Source: Janthinobacterium sp. TND4EL3 (GTDB lineage: Bacteria; Pseudomonadota; Gammaproteobacteria; Burkholderiales; Burkholderiaceae_D). Taken from it: DNA of 64,000 nucleotides. The DNA lies in the NCBI RefSeq assembly GCF_900156175.1, contig NZ_FTMV01000007.1, positions 186,001-250,000 on the forward strand, written 5' to 3'. Below, one piece after another: positions 17,299 to 25,358 of this stretch. How positions within the stretch are numbered: position 1 is the stretch's first letter; each line of letters begins with the position of its first letter. The translations under genes and the position numbers were made by a program. The notes under the pieces were generated by a model, which ran no database searches, was not told the DNA's origin, and was given only the letters and a program-made list of their open reading frames with translations.

Positions 17299-18026
17299 GC
17301 GGCCGCCGTTGCATCGGTCAACTGCAGGAAGATATCTTCCAGGCTGCCGTCGCTCGACAGTTGCCGGCGAATCTCGTCCAGGCTGCCCGTGGCCGCCAGC
17401 GCGCCCCGGTGGATGATGGCCACGCGGCTGCACAGCTTTTGCGCCATGTCGAGCAAATGCGTGGAAACGAAGATCGTGGTGCCGGCGGCGGCGATGCGCA
17501 GCAGCCGTTCCTGTACTTCGCGCGAGGCGCGCGGGTCCAGGCCGTTGATCGGTTCATCGAGGATCAGCACGGCCGGATCGTGGATCAGCGCGCAGGCCAG
17601 GCCCAGCTTTTTCTTCATGCCCAGTGAATAATTGACGGCAAAGTCTTCTGCCGCTTCATCGAGGCCGAATTCGCTGAGCAGCCGCGCCGCGCGGGTAGCC
17701 GCTTCCGCGCGCGTGAAACCATGCATTTCGGCAACGAATTGCAGGATTTCGCGGCCCCGCAAATAATCGTAAAAGATGGGGTTGTCGGGCAGGTAGCCCA
17801 CCTTGCGCTTGACGGCGGCGCCGTCGCGGTGGCAATCGAGGCCGTCGACCAGCACGCGGCCGCTGCTGGGAACCAGGATGCCCATCAGCATGCGGATGGT
17901 GGTGGTCTTGCCGGCCCCGTTCGGGCCCAGGAAGCCGAAGACCTCGCCTTTTCCTACCTGTAAGGTGAGCGGCTTGACGGCCTCGAACGTGCCGTACTGT
18001 TTGGACAAGCCTTCAAAAACAATCAT
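17295..18026 (-). CDS. ABC transporter ATP-binding protein
   Basis: 243 residues of a single nucleotide-binding domain: Walker A GPNGAGKTTT (about residue 37), a signature YSLGMKKKLGLA (a variant of LSGGQ), Walker B AVLILDEP, then NGLDPRA and the switch histidine in VSTHLLD. It is of the export (NatA/CcmA-like) type. I place the start at ATG 18026, where GGGA lies upstream; a longer in-frame extension upstream has no such site. Its stop overlaps the start of the fused permease gene, so the two make one transporter. Confidence 0.92.
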   Translation of the reverse strand: MIVFEGLSKQYGTFEAVKPLTLQVGKGEVFGFLGPNGAGKTTTIRMLMGILVPSSGRVLVDGLDCHRDGAAVKRKVGYLPDNPIFYDYLRGREILQFVAEMHGFTRAEAATRAARLLSEFGLDEAAEDFAVNYSLGMKKKLGLACALIHDPAVLILDEPINGLDPRASREVQERLLRIAAAGTTIFVSTHLLDMAQKLCSRVAIIHRGALAATGSLDEIRRQLSSDGSLEDIFLQLTDATAAA

Positions 18027-18096
18027 CGTGTATCCCAAAAAAGAGCGCGTGCGGGATGATAGCCCGATACGGCGCCGCCCCAACGCTCCTTGCTGC

Positions 18097-18960
18097 CTAA
18101 TGGCGCAGCATCACGCCCGTGGCGATGCAGGCCACGATCGCCAGGCTCATGGCGAGGGCATAGGCTGCCATCAGTACCAGCCAGCGGCAGACGGTGGCGA
18201 GCTTGCCGCTTGGATACACGCGCCACATGGCCCAGGGGAGGTAGCCGAGCAGCCAGGCGCCGAGCGCGAGGCGGACAATATCGACGGGGATCACGGTCAT
18301 GAGCGCCATCGTGATGAAGGCAAAGGCATTCGTATGCAAGGCGAACAGGAAATGCTCGCCATAGCGCCGTCCGCTGCCCAGGTAGAGGATCTTCAGGAAC
18401 AGGGCGAACAGCGGCATCAGGCCAAACATGGCATAGGGTGCGTAATGAAAAAAGCTCTCCCTTATCAGCTTTTGCTTTCCGGCCACGGGCAGTTGCTGAA
18501 AGTCTTGCCACTGATGTGGCAGCGTGGGTGTCTGGCCCAGGATGCTGACCTGCATGTCCGGCGCATTGTTTTCCGGAGTCTGACTTGGGGCGTGGGCGCT
18601 CGCCTGGGGTTGCTGGCTGTGGACGGTGAGGAACAAGTCGGGGCTGCCGAACTTGAGGATGGCAAAGAACAGGATGCTGAAAGTCAGGTATACGCGCAGC
18701 GGTTCCACGTAACGCACGCGGCGCCCCGCAATGTACTCGTTCGTCAGCGCGCCCGGTCGGAACAGCAGCAGGGCCAGGGTACGCCACAGCTTGCCTTCGA
18801 GCGCCACATAATGGGCGACAAATTCATGCAGGAATTCGCGCGCGCTGGGCACGTGCAGGACGGTGGATTGGCCGCAGGCGCTGCAGAAGTTGCCTGGCGC
18901 GTCGGTGTGGCAGTTATGGCAGGTGCTGGCGGGACTGGTGCTGGGTGACACTGTTTTCAA
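18097..18960 (-). CDS. DUF3667 family membrane protein with N-terminal zinc ribbon
   Basis: About 287 residues. A four-cysteine knuckle CHNCH...CSACG opens the protein, followed by a cytoplasmic segment (REFLHEFVAHYVALEGKLWRTL) and four to five membrane helices. This is the DUF3667 layout; no function is known. There is no ATG in frame between the preceding gene and the zinc ribbon. The best start is TTG 18960, behind AAAGAG, which gives the protein a normal short N-terminus. It precedes the ABC transporter genes on the same strand by 70 bases and could be a membrane partner of them. Start codon is the main uncertainty. Confidence 0.75.
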   Translation of the reverse strand: MKTVSPSTSPASTCHNCHTDAPGNFCSACGQSTVLHVPSAREFLHEFVAHYVALEGKLWRTLALLLFRPGALTNEYIAGRRVRYVEPLRVYLTFSILFFAILKFGSPDLFLTVHSQQPQASAHAPSQTPENNAPDMQVSILGQTPTLPHQWQDFQQLPVAGKQKLIRESFFHYAPYAMFGLMPLFALFLKILYLGSGRRYGEHFLFALHTNAFAFITMALMTVIPVDIVRLALGAWLLGYLPWAMWRVYPSGKLATVCRWLVLMAAYALAMSLAIVACIATGVMLRH

Positions 18961-19063
18961 GATGGACTCTTTCCATGGCCGAAAGGGAAAAATGCGCGCT
19001 GAAGGGCGCAGCCTATGATGAATGAAAACAATGATAAAAGGGCATTTTTCTCTCGATAGTTGC

Positions 19064-19783
19064 TTATGAGATACAAAATGCCGGCACCGTTGAGAGGCAG
19101 GCAAATACGGCCAGCAGGCGCCGCTCGCCGCTTGGCGTGACGCGCAGGGCGCGGCTGTCGAATTCGCGCTCGGCCCAGCCCTGGCGCAGGGCCAGCTGCA
19201 GCAGGGCCGCCCCCAGCGCGCCGCCCAGGTGGGCGCGCCGTTCGCTCCAGTCCAGGCAGGCACAGGCGAAGCGGCGGCGCTGGCGCTGCAGTTGCGGCAC
19301 GTCGATGCCCAGCGCCGCCATGCTGGCCGCGCCCGCTTCCGACAGGCGATATTCGCCGCCGTCGTCGAGCAGCCAGCCTTGCGCATGCAACTGGTCGTGC
19401 AAGGCGACGGCCACCGTGCCGGCCATGTGGTCGTAGCAGGTGCGCGCGCGGCGCAAGCGGTCCGGCGTGGTGGGCGTAAACGGCGTTGCCGCCACGCCGG
19501 CCACCACCAGCAGCGCTTCGAGCGCCTGGCCCACCTCTACGCTGGCCAGGCGGTAATAGCGGTGCTTGCCCTGCGCCACCATGGTCAGCAATCGATCTGT
19601 GCGCAGGCGCGCCAGATGGGCGCTGGCTGTCGAGGCGCCCACGTCGGCCAGCGTAGCCAATTCCGTGGCCGTGCGCGCATGGCCGTCGAGCAGGCTGCAC
19701 AGCATGCGCGCGCGGGCCGGTTCCGCGATGGCACCGGCCAGTTGCGCCAGGCCCAGGTCGGCCGAGGGAAACTTGTCTTCCAT
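19064..19783 (-). CDS. ArsR family transcriptional regulator
   Basis: 239 residues. An N-terminal ArsR winged helix (about residues 10-85: IAEPARARMLCSLLDGHARTA, then ASTASAHLARLR and LTMVAQGKHRYYRLA) is followed by a 140-residue C-terminal domain seen in a long-form subgroup. No clustered cysteines of the metal-binding type are in the HTH, so metal sensing is unlikely. The start is ATG 19783 rather than an upstream in-frame codon, because the product then begins like its relatives. It is divergent from the P450 gene with 70 bases between them, so control of that operon is likely. Confidence 0.87.
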   Translation of the reverse strand: MEDKFPSADLGLAQLAGAIAEPARARMLCSLLDGHARTATELATLADVGASTASAHLARLRTDRLLTMVAQGKHRYYRLASVEVGQALEALLVVAGVAATPFTPTTPDRLRRARTCYDHMAGTVAVALHDQLHAQGWLLDDGGEYRLSEAGAASMAALGIDVPQLQRQRRRFACACLDWSERRAHLGGALGAALLQLALRQGWAEREFDSRALRVTPSGERRLLAVFACLSTVPAFCIS

Positions 19784-19853
19784 GATTCGTCCGTGGGCGA
19801 AGTGTTGTGGTGGAAGGACCAGCATACTCGTGTCCCCACTTCACTGCAATGGA

Positions 19854-20996
19854 ATGCGCATGCCGTTCGCCGACCTTCTTATCGATCCCGCCGACCCTGT
19901 TCACCCGCTCGCCGCCGCCACCCACGCGGCGCCGTACGGCTACTATCGCCGCCTGGCGGAAGGCCCGCCGCTGCGTTTCGACGCGCCGCTCGATTGCTGG
20001 CTGGCGACGGGCGCGGCCGGCGTGCAAGCCGTGCTCGCGCATCCCGCTTGCCGCGTGCGCCCGCTGGGGCAGGCCGTGCCGCAGAACCTGGCAGGCACGC
20101 CATGCGGCGCGATTTTTGCGGAACTGGTGCGCATGAACGACGGCGAACGGTATGCCGTGCCGAAACAGGTGCTGGCGCGCGCGCTGGCCCAGGTGGACCT
20201 GGCGCGCCTGCATGGGCGGGTGATGGATCTTGCCGGTGACCGCGTTCCCGGCCGCGTCGCGCGGCTGAACGAAGCGATTTTTGAGCTGCCCCTGTTCGCC
20301 ATGGCGGACTTGCTGGGCTTTGCGCCAGCGCAATGGCCGGCGCTGGCCGCCTGGACGCGTGATTTTGTCGCCTGTCTGTCGCCGCTCAGCAATGGCGAAC
20401 AACTGGCCGGCGCGCAGCAAGCAGCCTATGCCTTGCTGCAAGGTTTCACTGCCTTGCTGCGCGAGGCGGAGGCCTTGCCCGGCAGCTTGCTGCACGACAT
20501 CGTGGCCGGGGCGGATGCCGTCGGCTGGCACGCGTCTGGCGGCGTGCTGGCCAACCTCGTGGGCTTGCTGTCGCAGACCTGCGACGCCACGGCCGGCTTG
20601 CTGGGCAATGCCGTCGTGGCCTTGCGCGCGCAGCCGGAGTTGTGCACGCAACTGCGCGCCGCACCCGGGCGATGGCCGGCCCTGTTGCGCGACGTCAGCC
20701 AGCGTGATCCCTCGATCCACAACACGCGCCGCTACACGGCGGAGGACGTGCAATTGCACGGCGTGCGCATACCGGCCGGACAGATGATTATCGTCGTGCT
20801 GGCCAGCGCCGGCCAGGCGGAGTCAGGCTTTGGCCATGGCCGCCACGCCTGTCCGGGCCAGTCCATCGCGCAGACGATTGCCACGGCTTGTTTGCAGGCA
20901 TGGGCCGAGGGGCTGGAAGACATGGCGCTGGCGTGGAGTTATCTGCCTTCGCTGAACGCCCGTATCCCCGTGTTTATGCAAGGAGCCAGCGCATGA
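19854..20996 (+). CDS. Cytochrome P450-like protein lacking ExxR
   Basis: About 380 residues, cytoplasmic. The heme loop FGHGRHACPG is intact, with the thiolate cysteine at about residue 333. Three usual features are missing. The I-helix reads QTCDAT where AGxDT is expected, so the acid is kept but the Thr is Ala. The K-helix ExxR is replaced by DVSQ (about residue 280). The segment between the beta strands and the heme loop is some 15-20 residues short, removing most of the meander. ATG 19860 is an alternative start. An ABM monooxygenase gene overlaps its stop. It may be a specialised oxygenase, peroxygenase or heme-binding non-catalytic protein. Confidence 0.85.
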   Translation: MRMPFADLLIDPADPVHPLAAATHAAPYGYYRRLAEGPPLRFDAPLDCWLATGAAGVQAVLAHPACRVRPLGQAVPQNLAGTPCGAIFAELVRMNDGERYAVPKQVLARALAQVDLARLHGRVMDLAGDRVPGRVARLNEAIFELPLFAMADLLGFAPAQWPALAAWTRDFVACLSPLSNGEQLAGAQQAAYALLQGFTALLREAEALPGSLLHDIVAGADAVGWHASGGVLANLVGLLSQTCDATAGLLGNAVVALRAQPELCTQLRAAPGRWPALLRDVSQRDPSIHNTRRYTAEDVQLHGVRIPAGQMIIVVLASAGQAESGFGHGRHACPGQSIAQTIATACLQAWAEGLEDMALAWSYLPSLNARIPVFMQGASA

Positions 20997-21340
20997 TTGC
21001 CGTGATTTTCGAAGTCTGGCCCGGCGCCGAAGGGCGCCAGCAGTACCTGGACCTGGCGGCGTCCCTGCGGCCCTTGCTCGACGAGGTCGACGGCTTCCTT
21101 TCCATCGAACGCTTCGGCAGCCTGAGCGAGCCAGGCAAACTGCTGTCGCTGTCTTTCTTTCGCGACGAGGCGGCGCTGGCGCAGTGGCGCCAGCTGGAAG
21201 CGCACCGGGCGGCGCAGTCGGCCGGCCGGCAGGGCGTGTTCGACGATTACCGGCTGCGCATCGCCGCCGTCGTGCGCGATTACGGCATGCTGGAGCGGCA
21301 GCAGGCGCCTGCCGACAGCCAGCGCCGCCACGGTATTTAG
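20993..21340 (+). CDS. Antibiotic biosynthesis monooxygenase (ABM) domain protein
   Basis: 115 residues forming one ferredoxin-like ABM fold. MIAVIFEVWPGAEGRQQYLDLA opens the fold, then DGFLSIERFGSLSEPGKLLSLSFFRDEAALAQW and a final strand plus helix (YRLRIAAVVRDYG). Such small cofactorless proteins oxidise quinol-like or phenolic substrates, or degrade heme. It overlaps the P450 stop by four bases and has GGAG before the ATG, so the pair is co-translated under the divergent ArsR regulator. Together they form a two-step oxidation cassette of unknown substrate. Confidence 0.87.
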   Translation: MIAVIFEVWPGAEGRQQYLDLAASLRPLLDEVDGFLSIERFGSLSEPGKLLSLSFFRDEAALAQWRQLEAHRAAQSAGRQGVFDDYRLRIAAVVRDYGMLERQQAPADSQRRHGI

Positions 21341-21789
21341 CGGGGCAGCGCGCCCTGCGTAATCTTGACCTTGACCCGGTAGGCGGGTTCGGCCGCGTTC
21401 AGGGGCGGCGGCGTGGCGGGGTCCACGTCGAGCAGGGTGAACGTCAGATGGTTGACGGTGACGGAGCTGGACGCGCCGGGCATGGACTCGGACAGGACGA
21501 TGTCGGTGGCGCCCGCGCTGTTGAGCAAACTGAAACTGTAGCTGACGTAGCCCTTCCACACGCACACGGCGCCCTTGCGGCAACGGCTGTCGTTGACGCG
21601 CTCGAGCTTCAGGGTATCGGTGGCCGTGATGGCCACCTGCTGGCCCGGCGACAGCACATGGGTGACGCTGCGCGGCGTGTTTTCCGCGTCGCCGGCGCTG
21701 CCGGCCGCGCCGCAGCCGGCCAGCACGGCCAGGCAGGCGATGAACAGGGGGAACAGCCACGTGCGGCACGATAGAGGTAGATAATGCAT
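21337..21789 (-). CDS. Small lipoprotein with a paired-cysteine domain
   Basis: 150 residues. A lipoprotein signal ends in LAGC. The mature part is a beta-rich domain in which VNDSRCRKGAVCVWKGYVSY holds two cysteines likely to form a disulfide; this DSRC...CVW-G pattern recurs in small envelope lipoproteins of unknown role. AAAGGA lies ahead of the ATG at 21789. Its stop overlaps the ABM gene end by four bases on the opposite strand. It is divergent from the 88-residue protein at 21967. Confidence 0.78.
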   Translation of the reverse strand: MHYLPLSCRTWLFPLFIACLAVLAGCGAAGSAGDAENTPRSVTHVLSPGQQVAITATDTLKLERVNDSRCRKGAVCVWKGYVSYSFSLLNSAGATDIVLSESMPGASSSVTVNHLTFTLLDVDPATPPPLNAAEPAYRVKVKITQGALPR

Positions 21790-21966
21790 GTTTTTCCTTT
21801 CAGGTGGAGCGTCCCGGCGTGGCGTCCACGCAAGAGATGAAAATAATAATAACAAAATGATATTTTTCCGGCGCACTCCTGGCGCGCTGCGGATGAATTG
21901 ATGCGCCGTCCACGCGGCGCGCCGATTACTGCGTAGAATGGCTGTTTTGAAAATCAGGAAACAACC

Positions 21967-22233
21967 ATGAAAAAAACCGACCTGGCCAAAAGCGATGCCA
22001 AGAAACTGATGGGAAAGATGAATGTTCCCGGCGCCGGTGCATTCGGTAAGGAAGCGGTGGTCGTCGACCGCCGCGAGCAGCGCAAGCGCGATCAGGCCCT
22101 GGGCCTGGTGCCATTCGCCGTCAAGCTGAACAGCGATCTGGTCTTGCAATTGCAGACCCTGGCCAAGGAGCGCGGCGCGGATCTGAATGAATTGGTCGCC
22201 GAACTGCTTGCCAAGGGCCTGGCTGCAGCGTAA
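21967..22233 (+). CDS. Small conserved protein with ribbon-helix-helix-like C-terminus
   Basis: 88 residues. A lysine-rich N-terminus (KKTDLAKSDAKKLMGKM) and a glycine-rich linker lead to a C-terminal stretch that reads like a short strand (VPFAVKLN), helix 1 (SDLVLQLQTLAKERG) and helix 2 (DLNELVAELLAKGL). This is the ribbon-helix-helix pattern of small DNA-binding proteins. I do not recognise the protein by name. AGGAAACAACC sits before the ATG. TAGAAT at 21934 could be its -10. It is followed by a terminator shared with rpoH. Confidence 0.75.
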   Translation: MKKTDLAKSDAKKLMGKMNVPGAGAFGKEAVVVDRREQRKRDQALGLVPFAVKLNSDLVLQLQTLAKERGADLNELVAELLAKGLAAA

Positions 22234-22279
22234 GGGCTGACAATGTTTATCTGTTGATAAATATCAAGATACAAAACTA

Positions 22280-22301
22280 AAAGGCGCCTTGCGGCGCCTT
22301 T
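22280..22301. terminator. Bidirectional terminator between the 88-aa gene and rpoH
   Basis: AAAGGCGCC-TTGC-GGCGCCTTT is a perfect 9-bp stem flanked by A and T runs on both sides. It lies 47 bases after the small gene and 23 bases after the rpoH stop, so it can end both transcripts. Confidence 0.85.
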
Positions 22302-22323
22302 GACATTGCGGCATTGCTTTCGA

Positions 22324-23223
<900 letters not shown>

Positions 23224-23257
23224 GTTTTCTCCCTCGTAGTCTTGCTTTGTTCCAGTT

Positions 23258-23279
23258 GACCATGTCACACGACATGGTC
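23258..23279 (-). other. Hairpin in the rpoH leader
   Basis: GACCATGTC and GACATGGTC pair perfectly over 9 bp around a four-base loop. On the rpoH transcript it ends 34 nucleotides before the start codon, between the promoter and the ribosome site. It is not followed by a T-run in the rpoH direction. It could modulate translation or RNA stability. Confidence 0.55.
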
Positions 23280-23377
23280 TATTTTTAGTTCGTTCTTGCG
23301 TATCCGGTCTTGCACTTTGCAGGTCGCGGCACCACCTACATCTGGCGCTCATGGCGGTCCTGCCTGGGTATGTCCAT

Positions 23378-23407
23378 ATATTAGCACTCTCTGCTTGAGA
23401 GTGCCAA
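23378..23407 (-). promoter_or_regulatory. Predicted rpoH promoter
   Basis: Read on the minus strand: TTGGCA (-35, 23407-23402), an 18-base spacer and TAATAT (-10, 23383-23378). The start of transcription would be near 23371, giving a leader of about 148 nucleotides. The CIRCE element occupies the spacer and overlaps both boxes, which suits repression. Confidence 0.6.
23381..23407. promoter_or_regulatory. CIRCE operator (HrcA binding site) upstream of rpoH
   Basis: TTAGCACTC, a 9-base spacer, then GAGTGCCAA. The CIRCE consensus is TTAGCACTC-N9-GAGTGCTAA, so 17 of 18 arm positions match and the spacer length is exact. It lies about 160 bases before the rpoH start codon and overlaps the predicted promoter. 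HrcA repression of rpoH is known or proposed for other betaproteobacteria. Confidence 0.9.
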
Positions 23408-23689
23408 TCGGCACATTTAATCGCTGTGATAGCCTAAATGCTATGGGGTTTTAATAGCTGATATGCAATCTAAAATGCCGCGCCGGGCCGCATGGCGCCC
23501 GCTGGCGGCAGGCACGATGCGCCTTTCTCTACTTCCCAGCGACAACATACATAGTCTACGGCCGCAAGCTGAAGCGAACCTTAAGAATACTTGCTTAATA
23601 TCAAGATAACAGCAGTATGGGGCGGATATCAAAAAAACAAGGGGTGATGAGGAATGGCGGCACCGCAGGAGCCACCATGGAAGGGAAGG

Positions 23690-24610
23690 TCAGTTCAGGC
23701 GCGCCAGGTGGCGCTGCACGCAAAGGAAGGCGCCGGTCAGGCCCAGGCCCGCGCTGACGGCCAGCAAGCCGGCCATCGGCAGCGGCGCCAGCGGCACCAG
23801 CTGGAATTCGGACGCATACAGGCGGGCAAATTCGGCAATCGCGGTATTGAGCGGTTGCAAGGCCAGCGCCACGGCACCCAGGGCCAGCGCGCCCGCGCAC
23901 AGGCCCAGCAGGGCGCCCGTGTAATAGAAGGGGCGGTGGATGAAGGTGTCCGTCGCGCCGATCAGCTTCGAGATGCTGATTTCATCGCGCTGCTGCATCA
24001 CCTGCAGGCGGATGGTGTTGAAGACCACGGCGATGACGGCCACGCCCAGGGTGATCGCCAGCAGCAGCAGCACCAGGCGCAGCACGCCCAGCAGGGCCGC
24101 CAGGCGCTTGACCCAGGCCGAATCGACTTGCGCCGATTCCACGCCGGGCAGGTGGCGCAGCTGTTCGGCCACGGCGTCGACATCCTGCGCTTCGCTGGCG
24201 CTGCTGAAGGCGTCGAGCTTCAGCACATAGCTGTCGGGCAGGGGATTGTCGCCCAGGGTGCTCAATACGTCAGCCAGGCCGTTCTTGTTTTTCAGGGTGT
24301 CGAGCGCCTGTTCGCGGGGGATGAAGACGATCTTCGCCTTCTGCTGGCCCACGATCTTGCGCATCTCGCCAGCCAGCGCCACGGCCTGCTCGCGCGGCGT
24401 GTCGATTTTCAGGAAGACGCTGATTTCCGGGTCGACCGACATCTGTTCCGACATGGGGCGCACGTTGTCGAGCATGGTCAGCCCGGCAAACGGCAGCGAC
24501 AGGGCGATGGCGACGACGACGACGTTCAATAAAAAGCCGCCCGGCGACTTGCGCAGATGAATCAGCGCCGAACCGAGCGCGAAGCGGTGTTGACGGAACC
24601 AGCCTCTCAT
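23690..24610 (-). CDS. ftsX: Cell division ABC transporter permease FtsX
   Basis: 306 residues with the FtsX layout: a cytoplasmic N-terminus and first helix (GFLLNVVVVAIALSLPFAGL), a periplasmic domain of about 110 residues, then three C-terminal helices with a cytoplasmic loop (MQQRDEISISKLIGATDTFI). With FtsE it transmits a signal to periplasmic amidase activation during septum splitting. It overlaps ftsE by four bases (ATGA), so the two are co-translated. The intergenic stretch down to rpoH carries no gene I can support. Confidence 0.95.
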   Translation of the reverse strand: MRGWFRQHRFALGSALIHLRKSPGGFLLNVVVVAIALSLPFAGLTMLDNVRPMSEQMSVDPEISVFLKIDTPREQAVALAGEMRKIVGQQKAKIVFIPREQALDTLKNKNGLADVLSTLGDNPLPDSYVLKLDAFSSASEAQDVDAVAEQLRHLPGVESAQVDSAWVKRLAALLGVLRLVLLLLAITLGVAVIAVVFNTIRLQVMQQRDEISISKLIGATDTFIHRPFYYTGALLGLCAGALALGAVALALQPLNTAIAEFARLYASEFQLVPLAPLPMAGLLAVSAGLGLTGAFLCVQRHLARLN

Positions 24611-25350
24611 GCCTGTTCTCCCTGCGCGTCGTCCGCATCGGGGGCGGGCGCGAAATCGGGATCGGGCGGGGCGAACACGGGTGCTTGCGTGGCCTTGTCG
24701 ATGGCGACCAGTTGGCCGTTCTTCAGGTGGATCACGCGGGCGGCGGCGTCGAGCATCTGTTCGTCATGGCTGGAAATGAGGCAGGTCACGCCCACCGAAT
24801 GAAACGCCTTCAGGGCGTCGAGTACCTTGTTGGCGCTGGCGCGGTCCAGGTTGGCCGTCGGTTCGTCGGCCAGGATGATCTGCGGCCGGTTGACGATGGC
24901 GCGCGCGATCGAGACGCGCTGCTGTTCGCCGCCCGACAGCGACAGCGGGCGCGCGAGGGCGCGGTCGAGCAGGCCCACCTTGTCCAGCGCGGCGCGAGCG
25001 CGCTGCTCTGCGGCAACTTTATGCGCGCCGACGACGAGCAGCGGCAGCATGACGTTGGCCAGGATGGAGCGGTCGTTGAGTAATTTTTGCTGCTGGAAGA
25101 TCAGGCCCATGTTGCGGCGCAGGAAGGGCACGCCGGCCGGCTTGATCTTTGCCATGTCCTGGCCATTGACGATCAGCTTGCCCGACGTGGGGCGTTCCAT
25201 GGCGGCGATCATTTTCAGCAGGGTGGACTTGCCGGCGCCGGACGGGCCGGCCAGGAAGACCAGCTCGCCTTTGGCAATGCTCAGCGAAATGTCGCTGAGC
25301 GCCACTGCGTCGGGGGAGTATTGCTTGGAGACGTGCTGAAATTCAATCAT
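24607..25350 (-). CDS. ftsE: Cell division ATP-binding protein FtsE
   Basis: 247 residues: Walker A GPSGAGKSTLL, the signature LSGGEQQRV, Walker B IILADEPTANLD and the D-loop/H-loop in SSHDEQM. FtsE is the ATPase partner of FtsX at the divisome. The C-terminal tail (about 30 residues, rich in Asp, Pro, Ala) is longer than in E. coli FtsE (222 residues), and its role is unknown. It lies 8 bases after ftsY in the same direction. Confidence 0.96.
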   Translation of the reverse strand: MIEFQHVSKQYSPDAVALSDISLSIAKGELVFLAGPSGAGKSTLLKMIAAMERPTSGKLIVNGQDMAKIKPAGVPFLRRNMGLIFQQQKLLNDRSILANVMLPLLVVGAHKVAAEQRARAALDKVGLLDRALARPLSLSGGEQQRVSIARAIVNRPQIILADEPTANLDRASANKVLDALKAFHSVGVTCLISSHDEQMLDAAARVIHLKNGQLVAIDKATQAPVFAPPDPDFAPAPDADDAQGEQA

Positions 25351-25358
25351 GTATGGGC

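Noticed and set aside
23441..23632. A 63-codon minus-strand frame between ftsX and rpoH
   Set aside because: No ribosome site or family features; the stretch looks non-coding.
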